Shown: positions 31,338 through 42,854, counted from the first letter of the stretch. The stretch is DNA of 64,000 nucleotides from Shewanella vesiculosa (GCF_021560015.1 NZ_CP073588.1:4520001-4584000), one strand, 5' to 3'. Translations and numbers: made by a program. Notes: generated from the letters alone by a model not told the origin.

Positions 31338-32762
31338 TTATGGCTTAAAGTGGGTTACACCTAATGCATCATCTTGCTTGTGTTTAGCCAAAATATCAGC
31401 CGGATGTAAACTGCGACGTAAATCCATTTCATCTTCACCGCGGACAAATTCACCGCGCAATGAGTTGGTATAAACATCAACAATTTTCACATCAACAAAA
31501 CTGCCGATGTGAGTGTGCGCGGCTTCAAAGTTAACCACACGACTGTTTTCAGTACGACCACGAAGCTCCATTGGATTCTTTACTGATGGACCTTCGACTA
31601 AAATACGTTGAACCGTGCCTAACATATGACGGCTATAGCGCATTGCTTGTTGAGTAATACGGTCTTGTAAAATGGCTAAACGCTGCTTCTTTTCTTCATC
31701 GCTAACATCATCTGGTAAGTCTGCTGCTGGTGTACCAGGGCGTGCGCTGTAGATAAAGCTAAAGCTGTGGTCAAAACCGACATCTTCAATCAGTTTCATG
31801 GTGTCGGCAAAATCGTCCTTTGACTCACCAGGGAAACCAATAATAAAGTCAGAGCTGATTTGAATATCAGGACGGGCTTTACGCAGACGACGAATAATCG
31901 ACTTGTATTCAATCGCCATGTGACCGCGTTTCATTTGGGTCAAAATACGATCTGAACCAGATTGCACAGGTAAATGCAGGAAGCTCACCAATTCAGGCGT
32001 ATCTGCATAGACATCGATAATGTCTTGAGTAAACTCAATCGGGTGGCTGGTGGTAAAACGCAGACGGTCGATACCATCAATTGAGGCCACTAGGCGCAAT
32101 AATTCCGCAAAGGTACATATCTCATCATCATGAGTGGCACCGCGATAAGCGTTAACGTTTTGGCCTAGTAAATTGACTTCACGTACGCCTTGAGCGGCTA
32201 ATTGAGCCACTTCAAGAATCACGTCATCTAATGGACGGCTGACTTCTTCACCACGGGTGTAAGGCACCACGCAGAAAGAGCAGTATTTACTGCAACCTTC
32301 CATAATAGACACGAATGCCGTTGGACCGTCTGCACGAGGTTCTGGCAGGCGATCGAACTTTTCAATCTCAGGGAAACTGATATCAATCACGGCTTTTTCG
32401 CCACGTTGAATTTGTTCAATCATCTCAGGTAAGCGATGCAGAGTTTGCGGGCCAAAGATAATATCAACACATTGAGCGCGATCTTTAATGGCTTTACCTT
32501 CTTGCGAGGCAACACAACCACCCACCCCAATAATTAAATTAGGATTTTTATCTTTTAAAGACTTCCAACGCCCTAGCTGATGGAACACCTTCTCCTGTGC
32601 TTTTTCACGAATAGAGCAAGTATTAAGCAGCAGTACATCTGCTTCGCTTGCGTCATCGGTCAAGGTATATCCTTGATAGTCGTCTAATAAATCAGCCATC
32701 TTTGATGAGTCGTACTCATTCATTTGACAGCCCCAGGTTTTAATATGAAGTTTTTTACTCAT
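31338..32762 (-). CDS. miaB: tRNA-2-methylthio-N6-dimethylallyladenosine synthase
   Basis: Radical-SAM methylthiotransferase acting on i6A37 of tRNA; 474 aa. Three domains: UPF0004 with cysteines in [21 protein letters not shown] and [11 protein letters not shown]; radical SAM with CSKYCSFC; and a C-terminal TRAM domain. Start at [13 protein letters not shown] (32762) matches the family; an earlier start at 32783 adds seven residues. Divergent from ubiF as in E. coli. Confidence 0.97.
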   Translation of the reverse strand: MSKKLHIKTWGCQMNEYDSSKMADLLDDYQGYTLTDDASEADVLLLNTCSIREKAQEKVFHQLGRWKSLKDKNPNLIIGVGGCVASQEGKAIKDRAQCVDIIFGPQTLHRLPEMIEQIQRGEKAVIDISFPEIEKFDRLPEPRADGPTAFVSIMEGCSKYCSFCVVPYTRGEEVSRPLDDVILEVAQLAAQGVREVNLLGQNVNAYRGATHDDEICTFAELLRLVASIDGIDRLRFTTSHPIEFTQDIIDVYADTPELVSFLHLPVQSGSDRILTQMKRGHMAIEYKSIIRRLRKARPDIQISSDFIIGFPGESKDDFADTMKLIEDVGFDHSFSFIYSARPGTPAADLPDDVSDEEKKQRLAILQDRITQQAMRYSRHMLGTVQRILVEGPSVKNPMELRGRTENSRVVNFEAAHTHIGSFVDVKIVDVYTNSLRGEFVRGEDEMDLRRSLHPADILAKHKQDDALGVTHFKP

Positions 32763-33275
32763 CAGTGCTCGCCAGTAAATCACAGTAAAAATAGCGCGAC
32801 ATTTTACCTGTTGTCAGGCGGTCTGGCTAGTATTAGTGCAAGTTTCACGCATTTGAATGTAAATTTTGCAATAGCCTTAAAAATAGTAATGACTAATCGT
32901 TTGGATTAAACTTGATAAGTTATAACGAGTAAACATCGTATTCAGTGGTTATTTAGGCTTAAGTTACGATTAAAGCCTCGCTACATTTCCGTGGTTTATT
33001 GATCTAGGGCATAATCGAACCATTAGCATGCACCATCGTCATGGTTTTATTTTGGCCTGTTTTATCGCCCTCATGGGGGCGTCGATCAGCAATTGCAGAT
33101 ATGATTTTCACCGCTAAAGGGTGATAGTGCTATTTGCCAAGCTAATGTGCCGCCAAGTAAGCCATCATGGATGTCATCGCGTATAGGTTAATAATGATTA
33201 TTGATGCCCGACAGAGGTTCAGTTAATTCGTTTTTCATTGGCTGTTATATTGAACATATACTCATTTCACTATTT
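32763..33275. other. Non-coding gap between miaB and ubiF
   Basis: Divergent intergenic stretch of about 510 nt. It must hold promoters for both genes. A short frame at 33028-33117 (MHHRHGFILACFIALMGASI...) looks signal-peptide-like and is followed in another frame by a coding-like tail to 33192 (DSAICQANVPPSKPSWMSSR). This may be a decayed small exported protein. A CGCCC/GGGGCG hairpin near 33068-33086 lacks a T tract. Confidence 0.4.
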
Positions 33276-34514
33276 ATGGATGTAAACACAATGCAAGATG
33301 CTTCACTCACATCAACGAACGCTACTGGCGATGCGACTCATTATGATGTTGTGGTCGTGGGCGGCGGAATGGTCGGTGCGGCTGCCGCGATTGGATTAGG
33401 TCAATTAGGACTTAGTGTGGCGGTGATAGAGTCCCGTCAACCGCAGCCTTATGATGTAGAACAGCCATTAGATGTGCGAGTGTCTGCAATCAGTGTTGCA
33501 TCTGAACAATTATTAACCCGTCTTGGTGCCATGGATGAGCTGTTGTTGATGCGCCATGCGCCATATACTGGCTTAGAAACATGGGAGCTCGACGATTGCC
33601 TTACGGCATTTAGTGCCGAACAAGTGGGTCAAGCGCACTTAGGCTACTTTTTTGAAAATCGGTTAATTCAATTAAGCCTATGGCAGCAAATGCGGAAAAT
33701 GGATAATGTCACCTTATTGTGTCCGCATAAAGTGACCCAATTTGGCCGTTTAAATGATAGTCAGCAAGTGAGTATTGAGCTTGATAATGGCGATAAAATC
33801 ACGACAAGATTATTGATTGGCGCCGATGGTGCTCATTCGCAAGTTCGTCAATGGGCTGGTATTGGTGTCACTGGCTGGGATTATGCGCAGTCGGCGATGC
33901 TAATTAATATCAGTACTCAAACCCCACAGCAATCAGTAACCTGGCAGCAATTTACCCCTGCAGGGCCAAGAAGCTTATTGCCGCTTCCTGGGAATCATGC
34001 GTCATTAGTCTGGTACGACGATGCCAATCGCATTAAACAATTATCACAACTTAATGATCTGCAATTAGCACAACAAATCAGGCAGCATTTTCCGCCGCGT
34101 TTAGATCCTAATTTCACCGTTGAGAATAGAGGTAGCTTTAGACTCACTCGCCGCCATGCCCAAGGTTACTACCAAGATAATTTAGTGATTATTGGTGATG
34201 CCGCCCACACGATTAATCCATTAGCTGGCCAAGGAGTTAATATTGGCTTCAAAGATGTTGATGTGCTGGTAGCTCAGATTGCCAATGCCATTGGCAGTGG
34301 GGAAATATGGTGGCACACGCCTGTGCTAAAGCGATATCAGCAAGCGCGTTATTACGATAATCAACTGATGATGACCGCGATGGATGCTTTTTATGCGGGG
34401 TTTAGCAATGATTTATTACCGTTAAAACTGCTGCGTAATGGTGCATTGAAATTGGCAAATATCGACTCACCATTAAAGCGAAAAGTGCTCAAGTATGCCC
34501 TTGGATTGACTTAA
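33276..34514 (+). CDS. ubiF: Ubiquinone-biosynthesis FAD hydroxylase, UbiF-type
   Basis: FAD monooxygenase of the UbiH/UbiF/UbiI family, hydroxylating the demethoxyubiquinone ring; about 412 aa. N-terminal Rossmann motif YDVVVVGGGMVGAAAAIG, the internal IGADGAHSQVRQWAGI, and C-terminal VIIGDAAHTINPLAGQGVNI are complete. Assignment to UbiF rather than UbiI/UbiH rests mainly on its place opposite miaB as in E. coli. Start is ATG 33276 or ATG 33291; neither has a strong ribosome-binding site. Confidence 0.85.
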   Translation: MDVNTMQDASLTSTNATGDATHYDVVVVGGGMVGAAAAIGLGQLGLSVAVIESRQPQPYDVEQPLDVRVSAISVASEQLLTRLGAMDELLLMRHAPYTGLETWELDDCLTAFSAEQVGQAHLGYFFENRLIQLSLWQQMRKMDNVTLLCPHKVTQFGRLNDSQQVSIELDNGDKITTRLLIGADGAHSQVRQWAGIGVTGWDYAQSAMLINISTQTPQQSVTWQQFTPAGPRSLLPLPGNHASLVWYDDANRIKQLSQLNDLQLAQQIRQHFPPRLDPNFTVENRGSFRLTRRHAQGYYQDNLVIIGDAAHTINPLAGQGVNIGFKDVDVLVAQIANAIGSGEIWWHTPVLKRYQQARYYDNQLMMTAMDAFYAGFSNDLLPLKLLRNGALKLANIDSPLKRKVLKYALGLT

Positions 34515-34731
34515 ACTCTTCGCTAACCCAGTTCGGCTTTTTGGGTTTGCGTTATTGCTCCGCACGCAAAACTTGATGGGGACATGATTAACGCTAAGGC
34601 TTGAGTGGCTTTGAATGATTACATTATGAGTGAAATTGGTATAAAATGCCGCGTTTTGCATCATGTGTATTTTGATGTACCCCATGAAGGCATTTAGCAA
34701 TAGTGTTTGCTAAGAAACTGACTAGGTTGTG

Positions 34732-35319
34732 ATGAGTAACATTAAATTGATTGTCGGGTTGGCAAACCCGGGTGCTGAATACGCGCAAACTCGCCATAAC
34801 GCTGGTGCATGGTACGTGCAAGAACTGGCACGTATTTGCAGTGTTCAATTAGTACCAGAGAGTAAATACTTTGGCGTCACAGCTCGGGCTATTTTACACG
34901 GTAAAGACGTGCGCTTGCTGATCCCAACAACCTATATGAATTTAAGCGGTAAGTCTGTGGCAGCGTTAGCTAACTTTTTCCGTATCCTGCCTGAAGAAAT
35001 ATTGGTTGCCCATGATGAGCTTGACATGGAACCGGGCGTGGCTAAATTCAAATTAGGTGGTGGCCATGGTGGTCATAATGGCTTAAAAGACATTATTGCT
35101 AGCTTAGGCAACGACAAGAACTTTCATCGTTTACGGATTGGCATTGGTCATCCAGGCGATAAAAATAAAGTCAGCGGCTACGTACTGGGCAGGGCACCAG
35201 CGGTAGAACAAGAGCGAATAAATGCGGCGATTGATGAAGCGGTTCGTTCCACCGAGATTTTATTTAACCAAGACATGGCGAAAGCTATGCACAGATTACA
35301 TTCGTTCAAAGCAGAATAA
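34732..35319 (+). CDS. pth: Peptidyl-tRNA hydrolase
   Basis: Recycles peptidyl-tRNAs by ester hydrolysis; 195 aa. Conserved [20 protein letters not shown] with the catalytic His (residues ~5-24), [12 protein letters not shown], and [13 protein letters not shown] with [14 protein letters not shown]. Start at ATG 34732, just after an overlapping GTG. Upstream of ychF, the same pairing as in E. coli. Confidence 0.98.
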   Translation: MSNIKLIVGLANPGAEYAQTRHNAGAWYVQELARICSVQLVPESKYFGVTARAILHGKDVRLLIPTTYMNLSGKSVAALANFFRILPEEILVAHDELDMEPGVAKFKLGGGHGGHNGLKDIIASLGNDKNFHRLRIGIGHPGDKNKVSGYVLGRAPAVEQERINAAIDEAVRSTEILFNQDMAKAMHRLHSFKAE

Positions 35320-35396
35320 GCCAGGCTAGTTTTGTTTTAACACCCTTTCGACATCATTATCCAATGGGATAATTCTACATATATAAAGGTAAGCAT

Positions 35397-36488
35397 ATGG
35401 GTTTTAAATGCGGCATTGTTGGTCTTCCAAACGTAGGTAAGTCAACGTTGTTTAATGCGTTAACACAAGCAGGGATTGAAGCGGCAAACTTTCCGTTTTG
35501 TACTATTGAGCCAAACACCGGAGTGGTACCTGTACCTGACTCACGTCTCGACGCGTTAGCTGCCATTGTCAAACCTCAACGCATTTTGCCGACGTCTATG
35601 GAATTCGTTGATATCGCCGGTTTAGTTGCTGGTGCATCGAAAGGTGAAGGTTTAGGCAACAAATTTTTAGCTAACATTCGCGAAACCGATGCTATTGGTC
35701 ATGTGGTACGTTGTTTTGAAGATCCAAACATTGTTCACGTAGCCAATAAAATTGACCCTGCTGGCGACATTGAAGTGATTAACACCGAATTAGCCCTAGC
35801 CGATTTAGATGCCTGTGAACGGGCTATTTTTCGTCAAGCTAAACGCGCTAAAGGCGGTGATGCGGATGCCAAATTTGAAGTTGCAGTGCTTGAAAAAATG
35901 CGCCCAGCATTAGATGAAGCTAAAATGCTACGTTCATTAGAATTAACCAAAGAAGAATTAGCCGCAGTTGCGTACCTAAACTTTTTAACCTTAAAGCCGA
36001 CCATGTACATAGCTAACGTGGCTGAAGACGGTTTTGAAAATAATCCTCATCTTGATGTTGTGCGTGCTATTGCGGCAACAGAAAATGCAGTGGTTGTGCC
36101 TGTGTGCGCTGCGATTGAGTCAGAACTCGCTGAAATGGAAGCTGATGACCGCGCCGAGTTTATGACTGACTTAGGTATCGAAGAGTCTGGTTTAGACCGT
36201 GTGATCCGTGCAGGCTATGAATTATTAAATCTGCAAACGTATTTTACTGCTGGTGTAAAAGAAGTACGTGCATGGACAGTACCTGTTGGCGCATCAGCAC
36301 CACAAGCTGCTGGTGTTATCCACACCGACTTTGAACGTGGCTTTATTCGTGCGCAGGTGATGGCATATCAAGATTTTATTACCTACAAAGGTGAAGCGGG
36401 AGCCAAAGATGCCGGTAAATTACGTGTCGAAGGTAAAACCTACGTTGTTAAAGATGGCGATGTGATGCATTTCTTATTTAATGTCTAA
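35397..36488 (+). CDS. ychF: Redox-regulated ATPase YchF (Obg-like)
   Basis: 363 aa translation-associated P-loop ATPase. G1 motif [15 protein letters not shown] (residues 8-22), G3 DIAGLV, and a changed G4 (NVAED where GTPases have NKxD) fit the ATP preference of this family. A C-terminal TGS domain ends [25 protein letters not shown] precedes ATG 35397. Confidence 0.98.
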   Translation: MGFKCGIVGLPNVGKSTLFNALTQAGIEAANFPFCTIEPNTGVVPVPDSRLDALAAIVKPQRILPTSMEFVDIAGLVAGASKGEGLGNKFLANIRETDAIGHVVRCFEDPNIVHVANKIDPAGDIEVINTELALADLDACERAIFRQAKRAKGGDADAKFEVAVLEKMRPALDEAKMLRSLELTKEELAAVAYLNFLTLKPTMYIANVAEDGFENNPHLDVVRAIAATENAVVVPVCAAIESELAEMEADDRAEFMTDLGIEESGLDRVIRAGYELLNLQTYFTAGVKEVRAWTVPVGASAPQAAGVIHTDFERGFIRAQVMAYQDFITYKGEAGAKDAGKLRVEGKTYVVKDGDVMHFLFNV

Positions 36489-36636
36489 GCAGCATTTAGA
36501 TTAAGTAAAAAATCATAATAAGGGGCGTAAAGGATATTTTAGTCAGTTAATTGGCTTTATTTTGTCGATTCGGCATTCAGTTTGGTGAAGTTATAGCCGA
36601 ACAAGACGAATTGATGAAAATAGCGAAAAAAACCAG

Positions 36637-36665
36637 TTGACCTAGATAACCTGAATAAGCATAAT
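36637..36665 (+). promoter_or_regulatory. Promoter of the tRNA array
   Basis: -35 TTGACC and -10 CATAAT, 17-nt spacing, followed by ACGCCCCG, a GC-rich discriminator. Same architecture as the tRNA-Trp promoter in this window. Confidence 0.7.
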
Positions 36666-36704
36666 ACGCCCCGTTCCTCGCCAAGAGGGATTGCAAGAAA
36701 TAGT

Positions 36705-36781
36705 GGCAATATAGCTCAGCTGGTTAGAGCACAGCACTCATAATGCTGGGGTCGCAGGTTCAAGTCCCGCTATTGCTACCA
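36705..36781 (+). tRNA. tRNA-Met (elongator, CAT), copy 1
   Basis: 77 nt with encoded CCA. Anticodon loop CTCATAA; acceptor GGCAATA pairs with TATTGCT. First of seven tRNAs. Confidence 0.96.
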
Positions 36782-36824
36782 TATTTCTTACCCATCTGCT
36801 CAAGATGTTAAACTAGAGTGTTGT

Positions 36825-36909
<85 letters not shown>

Positions 36910-36954
36910 TTTATTAGAGATGTTGGCTTAGGCGGATGTTTCAAAAAGTTTGAT

Positions 36955-37029
36955 TGGGATATCGCCAAGCGGTAAGGCACTGGGTTTTGATCTCAGCATT
37001 CCAAGGTTCGAATCCTTGTATCCCAGCCA
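36955..37029 (+). tRNA. tRNA-Gln (TTG), copy 1
   Basis: 75 nt with encoded CCA; anticodon loop TTTTGAT; acceptor TGGGATA. Identical to copy 2. Confidence 0.96.
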
Positions 37030-37052
37030 TTTATAAAGTTAGACAAGATTAT

Positions 37053-37127
37053 TGGGATATCGCCAAGCGGTAAGGCACTGGGTTTTGATCTCAGCATTCC
37101 AAGGTTCGAATCCTTGTATCCCAGCCA
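37053..37127 (+). tRNA. tRNA-Gln (TTG), copy 2
   Basis: 75 nt, identical to copy 1 and separated from it by 23 nt, so a recent tandem duplicate. Confidence 0.96.
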
Positions 37128-37132
37128 TCTTT

Positions 37133-37209
37133 GGCAATGTAGCTCAGCTGGTTAGAGCACAGCACTCATAATGCTGGGGTCGCAGGTTCAAGTCCCGCCA
37201 TTGCTACCA
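37133..37209 (+). tRNA. tRNA-Met (elongator, CAT), copy 2
   Basis: 77 nt. Differs from copy 1 by a compensatory pair at 7-66: GGCAATG with CATTGCT here, GGCAATA with TATTGCT in copy 1. Confidence 0.96.
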
Positions 37210-37303
37210 TATTTACTAGGTAGAGTGAGTTGTACTTACATTAGCTAGTAAAGCCAAAGTTTACTCTGAAATAAAAAGAGTATACTCTAAGTTAAAATTT
37301 GAT

Positions 37304-37388
<85 letters not shown>

Positions 37389-37441
37389 TCAAATTTTATT
37401 CAAAGTGATTTTTAGTCTGTATTGCCATAATTTGTTTTAAT

Positions 37442-37516
37442 TGGGGTATCGCCAAGCGGTAAGGCACCGGGTTTTGATCTCGGCATCCCCAGGTTCGAAT
37501 CCTGGTACCCCAGCCA
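37442..37516 (+). tRNA. tRNA-Gln (TTG), copy 3
   Basis: 75 nt, diverged from copies 1 and 2 by paired changes in the acceptor (TGGGGTA), anticodon and T stems. Last of the array. Confidence 0.96.
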
Positions 37517-37523
37517 AATTCTG

Positions 37524-37560
37524 AAAAGCCCGTCTTAATAGACGGGCTTTTTGCTTTTTT
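37524..37560 (+). terminator. Terminator of the tRNA array
   Basis: AAAAGCCCGTC pairs with GACGGGCTTTTT around TTAATA, followed by more Ts. Confidence 0.92.
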
Positions 37561-37694
37561 GTTTTTATAACGTTAAATATTGTGCGGTATTGATAGCCTT
37601 TTTCTATTAACTCAATTGATTCTATCCATTATCTATCTTCGCTTCAGTTCTTTAGACTTACCTTATGCAGTTAATCACTAACCTTAGGTTTACT

Positions 37695-38726
37695 ATGAAC
37701 ACCCAAACAACTCATCCTCCAATGCTTTCTGAGCATGTATCACTGCCTATGACGGCGTTAATTGCCGAAGGTGGTGGTCAGCGTGGGATTTTTACTGCTG
37801 GGGTGTTAGATGCTTGGTTAGAAGCCGAATTCGATCCATTTGATCTGTTTATTGGCACCTCTGCCGGTTCGCAAAATTTAACCAGTTTTTTATCGCGCCA
37901 AAAAGGCTATGCAAAACGATTAATTCGAGGATTATCAAGTCATAAACGTTTTTACCAATTAAGCCGAGGTTTAGTTGGTGGCCACGTAGTCGATCTCGAT
38001 TGGTATTTTGATAAAACTACTCGAGGCAGTTTTACTTTAGATTTCGCCTCTGCAGCAAAATATTTAGGCAAACGGCAATTATTGATTACTACAACTAATT
38101 CACGAGATCGCCAAGGTTACTTTTTTAGTCCTAGCAACGATGGTGAGCATTGGCGCGAGTTGTTAAAAGCATCGAGTGCGTTGCCTTTTCTTTATAAGCA
38201 AGGTGTGAAACTCGCGCCTTGGTTAAATACCCATGCTGCGAATCAAACACCTGAGCTTATAGCGCAACCTCAAGAAGACTTTTACCTTGATGGCGGGCTA
38301 GCGGCACCTTTACCTGTTCGTGAGGCTTACCAGCGCGGTGCGCGTAAAATTGTGGTCATTCGAACGGTTAATGCAGACTTTCAGGCGCAATCAGCTTGGG
38401 TACATAAGCTAAAATCATGGATTTGTGTCTCTGGTTATTGCCCCAGAACCATTGATTACTTAGTGCAACATGAGCAAGCGTATCAACAAGAGTTAGCGTT
38501 TATTGCTAATCAGCCAGCGGATGTTGAAATTATCCAAATTTTTGCCGACAACAGTTTACAAAGTAAACTGCTTGGCAGTGCTGATACAGATTTACTGCAT
38601 GATTATCATACTGGCTTAGCGGCTGGGAAATCATTTTTAGTGCAGCAACAACATGTCAATACTGCGCCAGCGATGATGCAAGGTCAGCAATCATCTTTTA
38701 TGCCTAAGTATGCTTTGTCTGCTTAA
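37695..38726 (+). CDS. Patatin-like phospholipase (YjjU-type)
   Basis: Patatin-family serine hydrolase of about 343 aa, predicted to cleave lipid acyl esters. Oxyanion motif EGGGQRGIFTAGV, nucleophile elbow GTSAGS (Ser near residue 59), and catalytic DGG in YLDGGLAAPLP are all present, giving a complete Ser-Asp dyad. No signal peptide. ATG 37695 (MNTQTTHPP) is preferred over the upstream ATG 37665 because AGG lies nearby. Isolated gene between the tRNAs and a shared terminator with prs. Confidence 0.85.
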   Translation: MNTQTTHPPMLSEHVSLPMTALIAEGGGQRGIFTAGVLDAWLEAEFDPFDLFIGTSAGSQNLTSFLSRQKGYAKRLIRGLSSHKRFYQLSRGLVGGHVVDLDWYFDKTTRGSFTLDFASAAKYLGKRQLLITTTNSRDRQGYFFSPSNDGEHWRELLKASSALPFLYKQGVKLAPWLNTHAANQTPELIAQPQEDFYLDGGLAAPLPVREAYQRGARKIVVIRTVNADFQAQSAWVHKLKSWICVSGYCPRTIDYLVQHEQAYQQELAFIANQPADVEIIQIFADNSLQSKLLGSADTDLLHDYHTGLAAGKSFLVQQQHVNTAPAMMQGQQSSFMPKYALSA

Positions 38727-38749
38727 TGAATCGAGTTCCACACAAATAA

Positions 38750-38777
38750 AAAAACGCACTCAATCGAGTGCGTTTTT
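38750..38777. terminator. Bidirectional terminator between the patatin gene and prs
   Basis: AAAAACGCACTC-AATC-GAGTGCGTTTTT sits between convergent genes. Confidence 0.9.
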
Positions 38778-38797
38778 GATGACCCTAATCGGTTAGA

Positions 38798-39745
38798 TTA
38801 GTGGCGGAACATAGCAGAGATAGACTCTTCGTTGCTTACACGACGGATCGCTTCAGCAAGTACCGCAGACATGGTTAACTGAGTCACTTTAGCCACTTTG
38901 AGCATTTCAGGGCTTAATGGCACAGTATCAGTTACGATAACTTCGTCGATAACAGAGTTGGCAATATTTTCAGCTGCATTACCTGAGAATACAGGATGAG
39001 TTGCATAAGCAAACACGCGGTTAGCGCCATGTTCTTTTAATGCTTCAGCAGCTTTGCATAAAGTGCCACCAGTATCGATCATGTCATCAACTATGATGCA
39101 ATCACGGCCTTGAACGTCACCAATAATGTGCATTACCTGAGCCACGTTCGCCTGTGGGCGACGTTTATCGATAATGGCAAGATCAGTATCATCCAATAGT
39201 TTGGCTACTGCACGAGCGCGAACAACACCGCCAATATCAGGAGACACAACAACAGGGTTATCAAATTTCCGGGAGAGCATGTCTTCAAGTAGCACTGGGC
39301 TACCGAATACGTTATCAACCGGGACATCAAAGAAACCTTGAATTTGCTCAGCGTGTAAGTCACAAGTCAATACGCGGTCAACACCCACGCTCGACAAGAA
39401 ATCTGCAACCACTTTCGCTGTAATAGGCACACGTGCACTGCGTACACGGCGGTCTTGACGAGCATATCCAAAGTACGGAATAACGGCAGTAATACGACCC
39501 GCTGATGCACGGCGAAGCGCGTCAACCATTACAATAAGCTCCATGAGGTTATCGTTAGTTGGTGCGCAAGTAGATTGGATAATAAACACATCCGCACCAC
39601 GTACATTCTCGTTTATTTGAACACTGATTTCACCGTCGCTGAAACGGCCTACAACTGCGTCGCCAAGTTTGCAAAATAAACGATCGGCAATCTTAGCAGC
39701 TAGATTTGGGGTAGCGTTACCAGCAAAGAGCTTGATGTCGGGCAC
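38798..39745 (-). CDS. prs: Ribose-phosphate pyrophosphokinase
   Basis: Makes PRPP from ribose-5-phosphate and ATP, feeding nucleotide, His, Trp and NAD synthesis; 315 aa as in E. coli. Motifs: [38 protein letters not shown] (ATP/Mg site), and the PRPP loop [13 protein letters not shown]. Downstream of ispE and lolB on the same strand, the E. coli order. Confidence 0.98.
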   Translation of the reverse strand: MPDIKLFAGNATPNLAAKIADRLFCKLGDAVVGRFSDGEISVQINENVRGADVFIIQSTCAPTNDNLMELIVMVDALRRASAGRITAVIPYFGYARQDRRVRSARVPITAKVVADFLSSVGVDRVLTCDLHAEQIQGFFDVPVDNVFGSPVLLEDMLSRKFDNPVVVSPDIGGVVRARAVAKLLDDTDLAIIDKRRPQANVAQVMHIIGDVQGRDCIIVDDMIDTGGTLCKAAEALKEHGANRVFAYATHPVFSGNAAENIANSVIDEVIVTDTVPLSPEMLKVAKVTQLTMSAVLAEAIRRVSNEESISAMFRH

Positions 39746-39835
39746 TTTATGAACCTCAGATGTTTGCTTTACGATTAAAGGCTAGATCAATTTTACGTGT
39801 TGTCACTCAAAACTGACCCAGAAGATATTATGTAA

Positions 39836-40708
39836 TTAGAGCTGCTCAAGCCGTATTTTTAATGGCGACTTATTCATCCCTTTTGCAACAAACCCTCGCA
39901 TATGAGCCGGCAATTCGGCTAAAGCGTCAAGTGCTTGTTGCGAATGTGTAAATTCCCCGAACACGCATGCGCCTGTTCCAGTCATTCTCGACGGCGCATA
40001 TTCTACCAGCCAGCTTAAGGCATTGGCAACTTGAGGGTGCTTAGTTGTGACCAATTTCTGACAATCATTGGTCCACTGCTGAGTCATTAAGCTGTTCATA
40101 TCCAATTTAGGTGTGTTGCGTGGTAGATCAGGATGCTGAAAAATATCCTTAGTTGACACATGCACATCAGGGACAATAACTAAGTACCATGGTTCAGCGG
40201 GTTCTACTGTGATCAATTGCTCACCGACACCTTCGGCGAATGCTGATAAACCATTAATAAAAACAGGAACATCCGCACCGAGTGTTAAGCCTATTTCAGC
40301 CAGTTTACTGGGTGACACATTGGTTTTCCATAAGGCATTTAGTGCCACTAATGTGGTTGCTGCATCCGATGAACCACCGCCTAAACCACCACCCATAGGG
40401 AGTAATTTGTCTAACCAAATATGCGCACCGCCTTCATATTGGGTATAACGCTTGAGTGACTTTGCGGCTTTAAGAATTAAGTTATCGCTGTCAGCGACAG
40501 AATCGGAGATAGCAGAGTGTAAAATTAAATCGTCTGTGTTGGTAATATGAAAATCGAGGTAATCGCAATGGTCAATAAATTGAAATAAGGTCTGTAATTC
40601 GTGATAACCATCAGCTCGCTGGCCGGTAATGTGTAAAAATAAATTTAATTTTGCTGGCGCAGGCCAACTTGTTGAAACGGCTGATTTACGTAAGTGAGTT
40701 GGTTTCAT
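39836..40708 (-). CDS. ispE: 4-diphosphocytidyl-2-C-methyl-D-erythritol kinase
   Basis: GHMP kinase of the non-mevalonate isoprenoid pathway; 290 aa. N-terminal [20 protein letters not shown] (catalytic Lys), the ATP loop [20 protein letters not shown], and C-terminal [13 protein letters not shown] are clear. Product leads to isoprenoids for ubiquinone and undecaprenol used by genes nearby. Confidence 0.97.
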   Translation of the reverse strand: MKPTHLRKSAVSTSWPAPAKLNLFLHITGQRADGYHELQTLFQFIDHCDYLDFHITNTDDLILHSAISDSVADSDNLILKAAKSLKRYTQYEGGAHIWLDKLLPMGGGLGGGSSDAATTLVALNALWKTNVSPSKLAEIGLTLGADVPVFINGLSAFAEGVGEQLITVEPAEPWYLVIVPDVHVSTKDIFQHPDLPRNTPKLDMNSLMTQQWTNDCQKLVTTKHPQVANALSWLVEYAPSRMTGTGACVFGEFTHSQQALDALAELPAHMRGFVAKGMNKSPLKIRLEQL

Positions 40709-40754
40709 GTTTGTTTAACTACCTTGTTAATGTGCCAGCAATTAACATTTATTG

Positions 40755-41366
40755 TTATTGGGTTTTGGCTGCTACAGCTGTCCATTGATTAGTTTGAATT
40801 TTTATTTGCACATTTTCTCTCTCAATCTTCAACAACTTAGGCACAAGCGCGCCGCTTTGTTGTTGCCAACTGAGAAAACTCACTGACCAGTTTGCCTGAG
40901 GATCGTAACTGATGACTTGTTTAATTGTGCCATCAGGATTATAGCTGACAATTTTATCATTGCTGCCAATTTGGCCAGTGATCCATAAAGGAAGGCTATC
41001 AAGCGGGATTGACCAACCGCTAATACCTGTCAGTAAATCTTGGGCGTTACTGTCGCGATAGGTTTTGCCGTCCACTTCAAGCGTCGCCATGCCTTGATTT
41101 GTCTTGAGGGTTAATACTGTCGTACCTAATACTGTGGTTAAACGCAAGTCATTGGCAGCGGGTTGGTGTAGCCAGTACAGATTAGTGCTAAATTTATCTT
41201 CCGCTGTTTTAACGGCAATTTTACCCTGCAGCTCCCATGCATTGGCTTGAGCTGCATTGGTCACATTGATAGGCGTAAAATCTTCAGATGGAGTCACACT
41301 ACAACCGGTTAACAAAAGCAACGCGGTGATAATAGCGGTATAAAAGAAAGATGCAGATAATCGCAA
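40755..41366 (-). CDS. lolB: Outer-membrane lipoprotein insertion factor LolB
   Basis: Receives lipoproteins from LolA and inserts them in the outer membrane; 203 aa. Lipobox LLLTGCS with Cys near residue 22. The conserved WELQGKIAVKTAEDKFS start and YDPQANWSVSFLSWQQQ region fit LolB. First gene of lolB-ispE-prs, divergent from hemA, the arrangement of E. coli. Confidence 0.93.
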   Translation of the reverse strand: MRLSASFFYTAIITALLLLTGCSVTPSEDFTPINVTNAAQANAWELQGKIAVKTAEDKFSTNLYWLHQPAANDLRLTTVLGTTVLTLKTNQGMATLEVDGKTYRDSNAQDLLTGISGWSIPLDSLPLWITGQIGSNDKIVSYNPDGTIKQVISYDPQANWSVSFLSWQQQSGALVPKLLKIERENVQIKIQTNQWTAVAAKTQ

Positions 41367-41603
41367 TGGATTGCCTATCAGTTGCTTAAGATTTTCTTAT
41401 GATACTGGGCTTAAGTCATTATGTAAAAATGCTTTTAGCAAAATTAATGTGATATTAATGTAAGGGTTTGCATAATGTTTATGTGAACCATAAATAAATA
41501 TTTAGACATTTATTCGGTTTTGTTAAGCCAATTGTGTTTTTAGTCGGTTCAATTCAGTAGAATAGCCTAATTAACGTCACCGAAAAGAACTTGATACCAT
41601 CAA

Positions 41604-42854
41604 ATGAGCCTAGTAATAATCGGGATAAACCATAAAACCGCCACGGTAGATTTGCGTGAAAAAGTCGCTTTCTCTCCAGACCGCATTCATGACGCCATGA
41701 AAAGCTTGGCTAGTCGCACCCGTACGGGCGAGGCTGTTATTGTGTCGACCTGTAACCGTACTGAGCTATATTGCAATAATGCTGAAAAGGAAGACATTAT
41801 TGAATGGTTGGAGGATTACCATAGTATTGAGCACAGCGACTTAATGCCGTGTCTCTATGCCTATGAAGAGCAAGTTGCCGTGAAACATTTAATGCGGGTA
41901 GCATCGGGGCTGGATTCACTGGTACTGGGTGAACCACAAATTTTGGGACAGGTAAAGCAAGCGTTTGTTAAAGCCAAAGAGGCTGGCACGATTGCATTGA
42001 CCATTGATCGCTTGTTTCAAAACACCTTCTCTGTGGCCAAAAAAGTGCGCACTGAAACCGAAATCGGTGCCGCGGCAGTTTCTGTCGCCTTTGCCGCCGT
42101 CAGCATGGCGAAACATATTTTCTCATCATTGAGCACCACTAAGGTGTTACTCATTGGTGCTGGAGAAACGATTGAGCTGGTGGCCAAACACCTTAAAGAT
42201 AATGGTGTTGCCTCTATGGTGGTGGCAAATCGCACTATCGAACGTGCCCAAGCCATGTGTGAAGAGTTTAACGCTACCGCCATTACCCTAGAACAAATAC
42301 CAGATTTTCTCGCTAAAGCCGATATCGTGATATCCTCTACCGCCAGTCCTTTGCCCATTTTAGGTAAAGGTATGGTCGAAAAAGCGCTAAAACAGCGTCG
42401 TCATCAACCTATGTTGTTGGTGGATATTGCAGTTCCAAGAGATATTGAAGCAGAAGTCGGTGAGTTAGACGACGCATTCCTTTATACTGTAGACGATCTG
42501 CATAGCATAATTGAACAGAACATGGCTTCACGTAAAGAAGCCGCCGAGCAAGCAGAATTAATTACTGAAGACCAATCACACTTATTTATGGAGTGGATTA
42601 GGTCTTTAGAGTCAGTCGACAGTATTCGCGAATATCGCAGCCAGAGCTTGGCGATTAAAGATGAATTAGTTGAGCGCGCCTTGAATAAAATATCTCATGG
42701 CAGTGACAGTGAGCAAGTGATACTAGAGTTAGCCAATAGGCTAACTAATCGTTTGATACATGCACCGACACAAGCGCTTACTTCAGCAAGCCGTCAAGGC
42801 GATTTGAATACGTTAGGCCAATTAAGAACTGCGCTTGGTTTAGATAAAAACTAA
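41604..42854 (+). CDS. hemA: Glutamyl-tRNA reductase
   Basis: First committed enzyme of C5 haem synthesis, reducing Glu-tRNA to glutamate-1-semialdehyde; 416 aa. Catalytic Cys in [13 protein letters not shown] (near residue 50), [22 protein letters not shown]-binding [17 protein letters not shown], and a C-terminal dimerisation helix. The N-terminus [20 protein letters not shown] lacks the KK instability residues known at positions 3-4 in enterics. Leads a hemA-prfA-prmC operon. Confidence 0.98.
   Translation: MSLVIIGINHKTATVDLREKVAFSPDRIHDAMKSLASRTRTGEAVIVSTCNRTELYCNNAEKEDIIEWLEDYHSIEHSDLMPCLYAYEEQVAVKHLMRVASGLDSLVLGEPQILGQVKQAFVKAKEAGTIALTIDRLFQNTFSVAKKVRTETEIGAAAVSVAFAAVSMAKHIFSSLSTTKVLLIGAGETIELVAKHLKDNGVASMVVANRTIERAQAMCEEFNATAITLEQIPDFLAKADIVISSTASPLPILGKGMVEKALKQRRHQPMLLVDIAVPRDIEAEVGELDDAFLYTVDDLHSIIEQNMASRKEAAEQAELITEDQSHLFMEWIRSLESVDSIREYRSQSLAIKDELVERALNKISHGSDSEQVILELANRLTNRLIHAPTQALTSASRQGDLNTLGQLRTALGLDKN

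Noticed and set aside
36955..37127. Identical 75-nt repeats considered as a mobile-element duplication
   Set aside because: They are complete tRNA-Gln genes; simple tandem tRNA duplication explains them.
37240..37303. Second promoter inside the tRNA array
   Set aside because: TTTACT/TATACT spacing is only 15 nt and AT-rich spacers give such matches by chance; mentioned in the tRNA-Leu entry but not listed as a feature.
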